Source of the DNA: Liolophura sinensis
Lineage: Eukaryota; Mollusca; Polyplacophora; Chitonida; Chitonidae
Reading direction: 5' to 3'
Assembly: GCF_032854445.1 (NCBI RefSeq)
Contig: NC_088304.1
Location: forward strand, 34,280,810 to 34,344,809
Length of the DNA: 64,000 nucleotides
Made by a program: the position numbers and the translations under genes. The notes beneath the pieces were generated by a model, which searched no databases, had not been told where the DNA came from, and worked only from the letters and a program-made list of their open reading frames with translations. Of the stretch, positions 32,347-46,200 are shown in pieces. The first letter of the stretch is position 1, and each line of letters starts with the position of its first letter.

Positions 32347-34477
32347 ATGCACTCATACACAGGACATGTCTACAAAACGTTGAACCTTGCAGAAATAAAG
32401 GTTGAAATAAACCCTTAAAAGGATACGTAATCAACACTGATTGGTTGACAATGGAAATAGGGTTTCCTGGGTTCTGTGGTCAAATCTGCCATACCTGAAA
32501 TTCAGCTTAGGCTGGGCATAGTTTGGACTTGTTTACGTCTCACAACAGCCAATCAGAAACGTTTCTCTATCCCTTTAAGTCTTAAAATTGTACTTTATCC
32601 GTTGCTCTCCTGCTCCATTGTGTCCACGGGGGACGGTCAACCAGGAGGCGGTCTCCAAGTCATGTATTGTCAAACCAGTGTTATTGCCAAACAGTGAAAC
32701 AAAATTATTTACCCAAATATAATATTTGCACACATGTGAATTTCAGTTTGAAGTGTTCCATTAGTATGACTTTGTGCCCATATGTCAAGCTTGTGAATGA
32801 AAATACTTTGGGTGCATATTTAAGAAGATTGGAATGTGTTTTGACTTAGTACTTGTATATGGTTATAATTAAAGCAGGTGGAAGAGGAGTGAGCAAGCGT
32901 GTCCAGTACAAATGAAGCTTTTTTTCTCAATGTAAATGCACCTGACAAACCCACCCATAATTGAACGTTTTAAGCAATAAGTGGCTTGTTATTTACATGG
33001 ATCAAATACTTTTCTTTATATCCCATATTGATAAAATAACGTGAAAAATGGCCTAATAAATGATTCCAGTAGGACTGAAAATTAAGGTGATTTGACTGTC
33101 AAAACTTGTCTACAGGAAACGAATTTAACTCCTAATTCCAACATACTAAAACTTGCTAGATGTAACGTCAAGCTAATTTATGTACCAGTATTAGACATGC
33201 TTATGCGATTTTCCTTTCCTAGACCAATTTTCTTTTGACAAAAAGGTAAAAACAAAACAAAAAATAAACAAAGATGCTCCCCCTCAAGCAATAAAGGTTG
33301 GCGTGTTCGTACACAGTCACTGGGTAACACCCCCACCCACCCCCAATAAATAGAGTTTGGGTTGTACTAATCAAACATCTGTTAAACCATGATCAGTTGT
33401 CTTCAGCGGTCATCAGTGAGTTTTTTTGTTTTTTTTTTTTTCGTTTAAATAAAGTTAAAAATAAATCTCCAATTTCCGCCAAAAAGCGACCGCATTGCCA
33501 GTCCCGATTTGCTTGACACAGGACTGCTCAAATGTTTGTCTATATAATACATGTTCCGACAACTGTCCACCACCTTTTATCCGGGTCCTTCTTGATCTCT
33601 TTCCTTGTGGAATATATCTTTCGTTTAGTTTTTGCTCTAGACCAATATGTCGTATAAACGGTAATATATTATACCGTTTTGATTTTGGCGGGGATTTGTA
33701 AATCGGAATAAATGTTATGGCGCGCATGGGTTCGTGTACAGCCCATGTTTCTAATTGAAATGGCCTAGGTATTTCTTGTATTGATAGAAAGCTGTCTCTG
33801 CCGCTCGCGTGGTGTACACTTTGAAGAGAATTTCAACTGTGACTAAAAATGCGGTTTGTAAGTCAGTCGGTCGTCCTGTTGAACAGTTCAATTGTTGACA
33901 TTGTATCTTTTCAAAATGGGCCTCCTACCGTTTAGCATGGCCAATTCACATAACCAAGGGACTTAGTGTAAGGGGACAGGAAATCATGTACCACGATATC
34001 GCGGCTATGGCTAATTTGGGCTTGTTTTCTAAATAGTACACAGCAAAAATTGACAAGATTACTCTTCCTGACAAATGTTTGAACTCGAACGATGTATTAT
34101 TTATCAACTTTGTAGGTTATATATATATTTTTTTTCATATAAAAGATTGTCACTTTATGCAAATTAGTTCAGGTGACGAGGAGTATTCAACTTAAGCCAT
34201 CCTTGTTCGTGCTCTGTTGTCCCAGCATGTAGTCTAGTCCCAGTTGGTGTTAAGCATGGCTTTCTGTATAGCTCCAGCGCAGGTCCTATTCTGTTGCTGG
34301 AAGAAATTATGTCTTTCCATTCTTAAAAGATTTTACGGCTTAATAAAAAATGTGAATCAAATTATGTATGATGTGATGGTTATTTATCGTCAGCAACGTT
34401 AAAGGAAACGTTTTGCACGCTTTTGGATGAAATATTGTGCACAGGCTGACCTTGAGCTGAGAAACAAACCTAAATTT

Positions 34478-34570
34478 TGAGTGGGTTTCCCGGTTTCCTC
34501 CCACCATAATTCTGACCGCTGTCGTATTAGTAAAATATTCTTGAGTGCGGCGTAAAACACCAATCAAATT
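34478..34570 (+). mobile_element. SINE 3' fragment
   Basis: TTCCCGGTTTCCTCCCACCA through TTGAGTGCGGCGTAAAACAC. Confidence 0.8.
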
Positions 34571-35336
34571 TGATGTTGATCCGGTCCAGGGTTATATGCA
34601 AATGATGAATGCATGGAGTTCGACGACCCAAAATTCATATTCATTAATCAAATGAACTTTTCATTTATCAAATCAAAAGATTAGCTCAAACGACTGTCAT
34701 TCAGCAAATATCAGACTTGTATTATTTATGGGGTTGAACTGATTCTGAGGTTTGTAAAAGTTATAAATGCAACCTCCTTTATAAATTTTAGAAGTAATTT
34801 CCGGTAACACGTGGACAAGCAAGGCTGAAAATTTGTAACTGGTGATTATTTAAGGTGCTTTAAAATAAAAGTCTGAAAACGCCGGTATAGCCTCCTGAGG
34901 CGATTCTTCACTCCGGTTTTTTGATGTAGAACAGGAATATGGTAAGCCATATGTATTGCACAAGTGTATAAATAGAGAATAAATATCAGAACGGTTTGTG
35001 AGGAATGCAAAGTATTGCCCCTGTTAAATTTACACAATTTGCTGGGGCGGTGGTTTGCACCCACGGGATACCTTTTCGTTCGTTATGAAAGGGCATCAGC
35101 ACTGCTAGACGACTGTTGTCAGCAAGAACAAATCGTCTGTGCCCTCTTTAAATACATAGCCAAGCCGACTTGCAGTCATTTTCTTTGGAGACTCCAAATG
35201 GTAAAATGCATCATGACTCCTAATCCCAAGGCATAGTGTAGGCGAGGGTTCAATCCTGACCATGGGCAGAGAAATACATTTCCAGTCTTCTAGCGTGCAA
35301 AAGTCTGTACTTTATAAAGCAAAGTATTTTTTTTTT

Positions 35337-35577
35337 GGAGAGAATAATTTGAGTCAACTAGCTCAAAAATCTGAGTTATATAACTGAACTAATTCAACTC
35401 AGAAAACTTGGTCATATGACCAGATCAGCTGAGTCTTGAAACTCATCTGGTTACATTGCAGACTCACTGTAGTCTTTCATGGCCCAGTCGATCGGATCTT
35501 ATGACTTAGTTTTCTGAGATGAATTAGTTTAACTATATAACTCAAATTTTTGAGTCAGCTGACCCAAACTTTTCTCA
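35337..35577. mobile_element. MITE-like element with ~85-bp terminal inverted repeats
   Basis: The left arm (35337-35426: AATTTGAGTCAACTAGCTCA, AAAATCTGAGTTATATAACT, ..CAGAAAACTTGGTCATATGA) is closely complementary to the right arm (35490-35577). The centre is about 65 bases and there is no transposase. AGTAT on both sides may be a target-site duplication, but the ends are uncertain because of a T run on the left. Confidence 0.75.
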
Positions 35578-36281
35578 CAGTATAACATGTGAGAAAGTTC
35601 GCCATGGACGTGTTCGTCGTTTTCCCAGGACACTCCGGTTCCCACCACCCATAAAGTTAACCCTCATCATGTAAAATTCTAGAGTGTAGCCTTTAACAAC
35701 AATCTAAGAAATAAATAAGCCATTATAGCAAACGGGTTCCAATGACGACATGCTTATAATGCTGCCTGTATGGTACGCCATAGTAAGGTCAAGCAAATAC
35801 ATCAGACATGGCTCCAAATCAGGTACAGTACATTGCCACTCTGTCCACCACGGTCTATGCCCTTCTATTCAACACGAACTAAACCTGCGGACTGTCATGA
35901 GTAAAAATGACCTTACTGGGGACTGAACCAGGGTTTACAGTTTACAATATGGACGCTTTTCCATTTCGATCACCACACAGATATGGAGGATTGACCATGG
36001 AGGTTTTCACGACGAAGGGTGGTGGGTTACTACGGGTTTTTTTGTCTCCTTCACTCTTTAAACTAACTGTCGTGTTAATTATGTCGTAAATTCGTGAGTA
36101 CGGCATAAAAAAAATCGGTGTTCATGTACATGACTAAAACGGATTGTCTTTGTATGCAGACGAGAGTAACAGGGAGCAGGTAAGAGTAACCAAGAGTATT
36201 GTAGAATCACAACTCTTCGCCCTTTTAGAACTTCCGAATGCAATTCTGTGTATTTTAGGGTATAAAGTCTTTTTCATGGCA

Positions 36282-36790
36282 GGCCGCTAGTTTTGGTGTA
36301 CAGGTGCATGCTTGACATTAAAATACCGAAAATTGTTTAAACTTTGAGCAAGTATAAGCTTTACTGGTGAAAGTTTTTGGCGAGAGAACATAAGATGTCG
36401 GGTGGGTGATGAGGCTGCGAGTGGCAGGTTTGCCAGCTGAAGACACAGGAAGGCCGCTAGTTTTGGTGTACAGGTGCATGCTTGACATTAAAATGCCGAA
36501 AATTGTCTTAACTTTGGGCAAGTATAAGCTTTATTGATGAAAGTTTTTGGCGAGAGAACATAAGATGTCGGATGGTGATGAGGCTGCGAGTGGCAGGTTT
36601 GCCAGCTGAAGACACAGGAAGGCCGCTAGTTTTGGTGTACAGGTGCATGCTTGACATTAAAATACCGAAAATTGTCTTAACTTTGGGCAAGTATAAGCTT
36701 TACTGATGAAAGTTTTTGGCGAGAGAACATAAGATGTCGGGTGGGTGATGAGGCTGCGAGTGGCAGGTTTGCCAGCTGAAGACACAGGAA
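36282..36790 (+). repeat. ~170-bp tandem triplicate
   Basis: Units start at 36282, 36452 and 36621 with GGCCGCTAGTTTTGGTGTAC and end ..CCAGCTGAAGACACAGGAA. Nearly identical, so a recent expansion. Confidence 0.93.
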
Positions 36791-36809
36791 GGACTGTCAA
36801 GCTATGCCG

Positions 36810-36965
36810 GGAATTTTATGGCTGCTTTCTCATTGTGGTGGGCGGAAACTGGACAGAGTCCGGGGAAAACCCATGACCATCCGCAGGTTGCATACTGACC
36901 TTTCCCCCTACGCCCTGAGAGGAAGCCAGGATGAGCTGGACTTAAACTCACAGCGACCGCAGTCT
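36810..36965 (-). mobile_element. SINE fragment, minus strand
   Basis: On the complement it carries GAGTTTAAGTCCAGC (B-box side), TGCGGATGGTCATGGG and CCGCCCACCACAATG. It abuts the 170-bp triplicate on its left. Confidence 0.75.
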
Positions 36966-38293
36966 TTAACTATGTCAGCGAAGACGAAATATCTCGCCTG
37001 ATGGTTAACTGGGTTGTATTTTGGAACGTTGAAGGGACACAGAATCGATGCAGATTCGCTGACAGTCGAGATAGGGTTTCCTGGGCTAAACCCTGCACCT
37101 TTGGTCACGCTTGAATAAAGCCACCATAGCTAAAATTCAGCTTAGCTCAAGCATAGCCGGGACTTTCCACCAGCCAGTCAGAAACGATTCTGTATCCTTT
37201 TAAGCATACTCGCTTGCTCACATCGATTTTTGCCAAAATAGAAAAGTCAGTTCGTGTAGGCTACTAACTTAAGGCTTACTAGATACAAATATTCTCAGCC
37301 CGCCTACCGCTCGACCAAACAAAATTTATTTCTCATTTACAAATTCACTCATTTGTATACTGAAACGACAATCCTGATTGGTAGTTAGGTTTGACGTTTG
37401 CAATCAAAGTGAGGGCATGCAGTATATGAGCTGACAGCAAGTTCTACCTCTCATCTAGTAAGCGACTGTAAGTCTACAAGCTAAAACGTAATTGAAGCCG
37501 TTGTTATTCCTTTTTATCAGTCAAGTATTTGAAATGTAGCACAGCCAGTAGCGCCCACTAGCCATCTGTCTATCAGGACATTTATTATCTATCAAAATAT
37601 CCTGCTAGCGTGATGTTTGTGCTTTTAAATGAAGCAGAACGGCGCATAAGCATGCGCGAGCAACGTACTAGTATGCACTTGGGATTTTGGGGAATTTCCC
37701 AAGTACACGTGCCATTTTTTTTAAACAAAAACGCGTGAGCTCGTTACCAGTCGCACGTGAGCGAATTCGAGCACGGTTGTGTTCATTTTGGTTCATATAC
37801 ACTTCTAAAGAAACTCGCGCGTACATTTGATACTGTCAAGATATAGCGAGATGGCTTCTACAGAAAAACGCTTTTGTCACAAAATGCAATACACTTTATG
37901 ATGTATAGTATAGATGGAAGTATATTAATAGATCAAAGTATTTGTGTAGATCAAATTACATATTCAGACTTTGAAGTCATCATTCGTTCATCACAAATCC
38001 AATTTCACAATCTAAGTTAATAGAACAAAAATGGTTGTGGAAAAAAACTTTTATTAATAAGTTTTTGCAAAATGGTATCAATTACAGAGAAACATTATTA
38101 TCCGAACGCCACGTGTATGATCGACGGCAGCCGGTAGGCGTGGAACCATCTGGGAACATGGGCGCATTTCACCGGGGCCAATGACGTCTGATTTTATTTC
38201 GCAGCAATCACGATGTTTGTAGCTCAGCTAATCTAGGGCTTTACCTACATCGGGTAGTATCATAGTTATTAAGAATTGCCACAGATTATAGCC

Positions 38294-38444
38294 ATGAGTG
38301 ACAAATTTCCACAGGGAAATGTTTGCTTAGTTTGGCTTGGACTGATGATCAGCTTGGTCGGCTTCATGAACCTTGGTATGGAAATGTCCTTCAATGTCTA
38401 CGCAGTTCCTCTGAAACAGGCGTTCAACTTCAGCCAAACGCAAG
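38294..38444 (+). CDS. MFS transporter exon 1 (start codon, TM1)
   Basis: MSDKFPQGNVCLVWLGLMIS, LVGFMNLGMEMSFNVY, then AVPLKQAFNFSQTQ. Good donor CAAG|GTAAGG. This is the intact one of two exon 1 copies. Confidence 0.85.
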
Positions 38445-40245
38445 GTAAGGTTTAAATTACACAAACGCTAGCTCGTATCGAATTTGTCCTGGTTTGACAG
38501 CGGTACTATAGCTAACAGAAGTGGTTTTTTCTCCAAACCTATACATAAATTAGTGAAATATTCTTGAGTACGGCAGTAAACACCAATGAATCAATCAATC
38601 AATCAATCAATCTGTCAGTCTGCAGACTCTGCCCGGGGTAATCCGCCAATCCATCTATAAACCTGACTACACTCATAGCATATATTCTGTTGTTGTAAGA
38701 TAATACTCTGTCGTATTCAACATAATCTTCTGTTAGGCTAATAGAATACTTATGTTGAATAAACAGAAAGTGTGTGTTGTATTCAAAAGAATAATGTGTC
38801 GCAATAGCAGAATAGATTCTAGCATCACTCAAACAACAGACTTCATGTTAAAATTAACAGGTCATTTATTTTTAATGTACCGATATAAAGGTGGACTCTT
38901 CTACGATAGGGCCTCGAACCACCAGCAACTAAATAAACGAATGACGTCAAATATACGAAAAACGAAAAGACAGTCAAATGAAAACTACGAAATAACTGTA
39001 ATAATTATAGCGTCGGGTACAACACAAAGGAGGAATGAAAAGATTCAGCTGTACCATTCAGGGTTTCACTAAACCTGGCTATTCCTGTCAATTTTCTTCT
39101 TTTCGTTGGTCAGACGAGTTGGATTCTTTTAACATTCATTTATTTTAGTTTATTTCCAAGTCCAACTTCATACACCTTCAGGGTTATGTGCCGCATTACG
39201 CTCGCTTTACATCACTGCCACCACTAGACAAACTTTGGCTCAAACGTGGGTTCGTTTATGTATAGCCTATCTACTGGTGTGCTTGCACGGACCTATAATC
39301 ACCATTCATCAATAAAACTGTGTCAGGTGATCGTTAAAATGATGTTGACCATACTTTAGATAAAGAGAAATGCACAGAGCATTAATAGAAACAAAACTTG
39401 AAACGTCACTTTCTGCCTGATGACTATGACCCCAGTGACCTCGGCATTGAAGGAATTCTGTACAAAATTTGCTCGTGGTGGCTGTGAGGGCGACGTATGT
39501 ATTGTAAGGAGTATGGTCGAACATACTGATGTCCACTTACAGGCTAGATAGGAATTGCAATAAATCTGTACAGATTGTAAGAAGAGTGAGCTCATGTATG
39601 AATGACTGGTGAAATTTGACAAGCATAACCTATAGCGTCACGGAAGCTTGAAAGCGTAGGCTAAGTATAAATAGCAATAGTGAAGAGCAATAAAATGTAG
39701 AAACTCTCAAAAAGATGTGTAAATATTAAAATTAGGCCTATGGACATTAAAAATGGCTTTGCACATTCCTAGGGATATTTATCAGAATAGTTTTACGAAA
39801 TGTTTTGTACATAATGTGTAAAATTTGAAAGAGCATGTGCATAAACCGGCAGCTAATATATTGCGATATGATGATCACATATATGCTACTGACATAACAT
39901 TTTATTTATTATTTCGTTACAAAATATATTCGAATAAAAGACACCCATAAAGGAATAACTACTGTACACGTCACTAAAATGGTTGTTCTGGGAAAGTATG
40001 AAACTATATGTTTAGATAGCATTACTGCAATTTGGAAAGTTTTGACTAGGAAATATTAGAGAGTATTATTTGTCTATAGATTTGATGTAATTATATGAAT
40101 GTTAGAGAAAAGGTACTGTATTCGGTCCGTTGAGCTGTTCATCAGAGACAATGTTTAGAATATGACAGTTTAACAGCTACATGTAAGTCAGGTAGCATTT
40201 AGGTCTTATTTGTCGTCATCAAGCATGTAATGGCAACATATGGTG

Positions 40246-40276
<31 letters not shown>

Positions 40277-43200
40277 AGAAATCAAAAATGACAATATCGT
40301 TTGAAATAAAATGCTTGTGATACTTTTCAAATCCAAGGTCCATGGTTTATTGGCTCTATAAGTGGCAGATGTCGAACATGAGCAATCTATCGTCAAATAA
40401 TATTTTCAAATAAAAAACTTTACGATCTGTGGATATAATTTTTTCACGCATGCTCCCTAAAACTGAAAGATATTGGCTTGGAGGGAGTGAACAGATGTAT
40501 ATGTTCTTTTTTGTCACTTATACGAACAGCTGTGCTTATACGGTCCAGATTCCATATGCAGCTCATACTGTTTCTTGGTGCCATACACTTACGCGATGGC
40601 GGTGAATTTTAATGGTTGTGGAAATTAGAGGGCCCGGCTTAAACCATGGCAAATTGGCAAGTTACTGATGAGCTTTCCACGCACAGAAATGCACACCATA
40701 TTGGTAGAAGTTGCTCTGAATAGATGTTTAAGTGCGCAAACGTCCGCATAAGGAACCATAAGCAGTGAGAGTGGGAGAATCTATAATTCAGTATCAAAGA
40801 TTGAGTTTAAACCCGCACCACGTGTCCTAGCGATTGAAAAATCAATGCCTCTAATTACTAGTCCACGATCTGCTCCAGTCTTTTGTTTTTGTCACTCTCT
40901 AAAAAGGGCTGCTAGACGTAGGTCTAGATAACATACTGCTACTACGTGGATCTTTCATTTCTTCCCTAAAGTAATTATTGAACGCCTGGAAAATTCAACC
41001 AATAAATCAGTATTAATAATTGCATTTTACCGCACTATTTGTGATCGCGAAACAGATATGCATTGAAGAAATTACGTGAACAGTAAGAACAAAACGCTAA
41101 CTGAGGTCAGTTGTCAAGTGGCCTCATTTTACCTTAATATCTGCGACCATTTGCCAAGCTGTCGTTGCTCCTCTGGTTTTACTCTCTGTGTTGTAGTCTT
41201 TATATTATTGAATTTGATATGGTATATGCTTCGACGCCCTGGTTTTCCGCTTTACCCAGAGGGTATTTCTATATTCTCCAACGCCACGATATTTGCTGAT
41301 CTTTCTCTCTTCGCCTCCCATAACTGTTTTTGCAATTCTACTGTGGTTCCACCCACTTATAGGTTAATCTTGACTAGTTCATCCCATGAAATCTCCTAAC
41401 ACATATCATGTTATTTTTTTAATTGATATCCTTTATCATGTGACTTCAATTCTATCTTGAATGCTTAAGCAGAAAACTCTCACTGATGACATTAATCAGC
41501 GTCGAAACAGATATTCGTATACCAGCCGTCAACCAATATGGACGTTTTAGGTCAATAATCGCTAGGCCAATTATCAAAACGACATTTTGCACAAAGTACC
41601 AAAGAACTAAGAAAGTATATAAAGTATGAAAATAGGACGGCATCATGCACAGGAAAGTAGTCAAAAGTGTTCAATGTCTTTTTGGAAAGACGGAAGCCCT
41701 ACTCTCTAGCGTTATATATATTTGAACTTAACTTGAAAAACCCGATGAAGATACCAGCCAACACTAAATGGAAGACCTTTAACAGGCCTATGCAGCGGAA
41801 TGAAAATCCCATTGTTCTCGCATTCTTGATTGCAATAAGTGACAAATGGCGCTGGAAGTACTCGTCTGCCTGATATCTCCATCTGCGGGTGAACATTTAT
41901 GCTATGTGTCTTATTTTACTCCAGGCACTCTGGCTTCTTCACTAATGAAAATAACTACAGTCGTATCAGTGAGGTAGTTTGGGTTAGCTCTGAGATCGGT
42001 TGGCCATGTTCAGAGCTTAGCTTCCATTCACTAACGGGGACGGTCCTGCATGTCATCTGCCTTGTCTTCAAGGTGCCAACGCTGTACGCCAGAAAAGGAG
42101 GTGTCCCGTGATCTTGAAGTAATTTTGAATTCATATCACCGCATGATGCGGAAATAATACAGACCACATCACCGCAATGAACACAAATGTAACCGACGCA
42201 TCCATTCAGACAGCATCAAAACTTTGCGAACCGCCATCTTCGAATCACGTGACTCCATTGCTCTGGTGGACTCAGCTGCTCTTCCCAAAATTAAGATCAT
42301 CTCCTTTCTTTACAATAATTGATGATATTTCCTTTCTGTTCATTATTAAAGTTAATTTAAAAGAAATTAAAGTTCAGACTCCCATACAATTTGTCAATGG
42401 CCTTTCAGACTGAGTACATCTCATTGGTTTAAATCAACCCACAAAAGGTTATCTTTTCCCGGACGATGCCGAGTGCGGCTGACTCAAATTAAAAGTATGC
42501 GGCTAGCCAATTTTGTCTTGCTGTTGATGTAACATGTCGCCTACATTTGTGTTCATTGTAAATTTAAGAGCTTTATTATGTACGAATGACTAGATGATGT
42601 GAAGTAAGAATTACTGAAGGATTGCATGAATCTTTAGCTTACAGCTTCGACATGTTAAGGAACACAACGCGCGGATGGGCCGAGTTCCAGGTTAGTAAAT
42701 GGAAGTGTACAGATCTCTGAAAGCTAAGATGTGAAGAATACAACAGATCTCAGATCCAAGTCTGAGTAGGCCTGCCCTGGTAAACCTATGAACAGTTAGG
42801 ATAAAATATTAAATGAGATAAACTGACAAGAGGTGAGAGTTCAAAGGTTTTACGTGTGATCATTTGCCAACTATTACACTGTCATCTGGTTTTACTCTCT
42901 ATGCTCTTCTATTTTGTGTTATGACACGAGTAATTCTAGACGAATGGCGTGGAAAGAATTGCAATTAACATAGCTGCATTTATACTTAGTTCTCTTCCTG
43001 CCTTGGCGCTAGGGCGCGTGTAAGTTGTTACTTTTTAAGCATTTACATTCACATAGTCTTATTTGATACGACTGTACTGTCAAATTCTGACTAAATATCG
43101 CAGTCGAACAAACGAGAGATAATTTCGAGGTTACTTTGACCAGGCGTCCATTGCCTGCAACAAGACCAACGCTTTCGGGGAGCGCGAGTTCGTGGGAATG

Positions 43201-46200
43201 TGTCATGCAGAAGCAGAAATAAACTTAAAACAACAAATACAAGCTTAACTACAAAATAAATCTCGCTGCTCCGCTCACCCTAACTGTTTATCTGACACGA
43301 TTACCGTATAAGCGCATTATACTTATTCTGATACTTCTGTATTTGTTCTATTTTTCCTAAATGTAATGGAACCATGCAAAAAACTTAAAGTTATGGCATT
43401 TAGAAGTTAATCCAAGTGAAAGTAAGTACGTCTGGGTGTTTATATTGCCTATGGAGAAATGTATTATGGCAGAAACATACAGCCATGCATGGTTAATGGT
43501 CAGGAATGGTTGCATGAGGGTGAACACGTTCTTAACTATCATATCAGGTGTTTGATAAACAGAGCAGATAAATTCACCTGTATGGCATATTTTAGGCAGA
43601 TGGAATTAACACTAAGATACCCACCCAGAGGATGCATTTTTTTGAGTCATGACGGCACGGTACCACTGCACCACGTCTGTGGCCTGGAAATGTAGTAATG
43701 ATATAACAATTTCACAGAATGTGAATACCTCGAATACATAATTCAGGGGAATAGCTTGACCATTGGTCAGGGTTTGGCGTTGTGTCTGGTATCTTCGGCT
43801 TGGCCTTCCCGTGAGGCAACACCATAAATAATGTTTACACTGGGTCGTCAAATCATCGTTGATAACACTTTCCCATTCAGTCTGTCTTTTCTAAACACCT
43901 CTCAATTTCATGAAGTTTAGCAAGAAAAACAAAAACGTCCTCTGACGAAACCATTGAACTGTAAAAAATAAAAAAACAAAAATAAATGCATAATACAAGG
44001 GCTGCAGGCGACTGTCAAAATCTTAGTACATGTACATTAACAGCCCTTTGATCATAATGGTCAGTATAGGCATACGGACAGCATGTGTGTACATCACTAC
44101 ATTATGTGCACACACGCAGCCTGCCATCTAGATACTGAAAAAGCACACTGAACTGCCGCAGCGAATAACAATTTCTGTGATATGTTGGTTTTACACACGT
44201 TTCGAGAGCACCTGATCCCACCATTTTCCAAGAAAACAATAGGAGAGTTTCGAGGACGAACTCTTTATCTGTAAAGATTGTTACAGATTATAACAATGAG
44301 AAATAAATTTCCACATGGAAAAGTTTGCTTAGTTTGGCTTGGACTGATGGTCATCTTAGTCGGCTTCATGAACCTTGGTGTGGAACTTACCTTCAATGTC
44401 TACGCAGTTCGTCTGAAACAGTCGTTCAACTTCAGCCAAACTCAAGATAAGCCTTAAATTACACAAACGCTAGCTCGAATCCAGCTCGTGCCGGCTTGAC
44501 AGCGGCTTTGTTGGGAGAAGCATATCGCTATCGTAGGCGGTGGTTTCTCCAAGCTTTGTGCATGAGCGTCACTGTTTCCGATCGGCGTTTGTGTGAGTGT
44601 GTGAGTGCTTGGTGTTTAACGTCGTACTTAACAATTTTTCAGTCATATGACGACGAAGGAATCCTTAGAGTGCATGTAATGTGCCTACTTGTTGCAGGAC
44701 GGATTTCCACCGCTCTTTTATCTAGTGCTGCTTCACTGAGACGCCTTACCGAAGGCAAGTATGCAGCCCCGCCCGAGCCATTATACTGATATGGGTCAAC
44801 CAATCGTTGCACTATCCCCTTCATGCTGAACGTTAAGCGAGGAAGTTACAACTTTATCTTTTAAGGTCTTAGGTGTGACTCGATCCAGGATTGACCCTGA
44901 ATATACCGCTACCGACGCGGACGTTCTACCAGATCGGCGTTTGGCTGCAACTATCAAAACCTTGACCGATGAGAGTTCGAATCTAGCTCTCGCTGTTCTA
45001 GCTACGTCTTTGTCTAGAGTTTTTTCTGAGTACGTATAAGGCGAAGATCGATAGCTTACTGAGGATACTTGTGATTCCGTAACTCATTAACATGACCAAA
45101 TCATTAAAAAGGTTCTGTTCTGGGAGAGTATTGAAATATTTTGTGTAAATAACATTACTATAATTTGAAAAGTTTTCACAAGAGTTAGAGAGTGTTTCCT
45201 GTCTATAAACTGGAGGTAATTTCAACATAAATATTAGAGAAAAGTTAATGTATCGGTGCCGTTGAACTGGTCATCAGGCACTGAATTCTACAGCTTAACA
45301 GCTACATGTGGGCCGTAATGTCTACATTAAATTTGTCGGTATCATACACGCAGTGGTGATGCATGGTGATATATACGTAGGCCACGAGGCGAAATTAAAA
45401 ATGACAATACCATTTGAAATAAAATGCTTTTCCACCATGTCTATGACGGAGGAATCTATCGTCAAATAATATTTTCAAGTACAAAAGCGTTTCAAGGAGT
45501 GGAATGGGTTTTGTCCATGCAGAGGAAAGCTGACAGATTTAAGTGTGGAAGGGAATATACGATAAACAAATGTATATGTTTTTGTTGAATATACCGACAG
45601 CTGTGCTTATGTGAAAACTGCTGACTGCTTTCTCTTTGGATGAATTAATTTCATACTTTACATACTTTCTTAGTTTTTTGTCTGGTTTGTGTTGGTTGTC
45701 GCGTTGGGAAATGACCTTACGATTGTTGACCTGGAACGTCCATTTTGGTTGACGGCCTGTGTACGAATGTCTGTTGTGGCGCCTTGATTCACGTTTGAGA
45801 ATGTTCAAGGCCGGTTGTTAACTCATGAAAATAACTGCAGCCATATTAGTGAAATAGTTTGATTTAGCTCTTTGTGATCGGTTGGGGGGAAACCGACGAC
45901 CATTTGTAGGTGCCGTCTGACAAATTGCAATTAAACCACTGCCTTTTAACCTATTATGCTTCCACCAATGTGCTATAGGGAGTGTATAAGTTGCCACTCT
46001 TTAAAGCATTTACATAAACAGTAGGAACAAAATTCCTAAAAGAGGTAAACTGAAAATAGGCTGCATTTAACACGTTACGTGTGACCATTTGCCAACTTTT
46101 ACACTGTCATTGCTACTCTCTATGCTGTAGTCCTTTGTTTACGGCCGAAGAACTAAATCCTCTATTCATCACAATACAGTTTGTCACTTGTACCCCCAAG

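Larger units (their letters stand above)
30190..38200. other. Intergenic region between OSBP and the MFS transporter
   Basis: About 8 kb without a convincing gene. It holds the 31-bp minisatellite (32095), a hairpin MITE (35337), SINE pieces, a 170-bp triplicate (36282) and possible remnants at 35600-35715 and 36004-36110. An AT-rich near-palindrome (AACGGTAATATATTATACCG, near 33658) lies in otherwise featureless sequence. Confidence 0.7.
38230..43930 (+). repeat. Segmental duplication, copy 1
   Basis: Blocks here recur at 44.2-51.4 kb: exon 1 with flanks (38250/44265), 39120-39620 (~46190-46660), 39990-40330 (~45110-45430), 41480-41700 (48540-48750), 43040-43330 (49790-50040), 43440-43600 (50235-50390), 43640-43730 (51250-51400). 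Divergence is considerable and block order is not fully colinear. Confidence 0.75.

Noticed and set aside
32018-32352. Pro/Ser/Gln-rich minus-strand frames near 32.1 kb
   Set aside because: Entirely made of the 31-bp minisatellite, in several overlapping frames with no single preferred one.
41076-41399. 107-codon plus frame near 41.1 kb
   Set aside because: Hydrophobic by chance from T-rich sequence; no match to transporter exons 2-3, no splice sites in phase, and the ATG is not supported.
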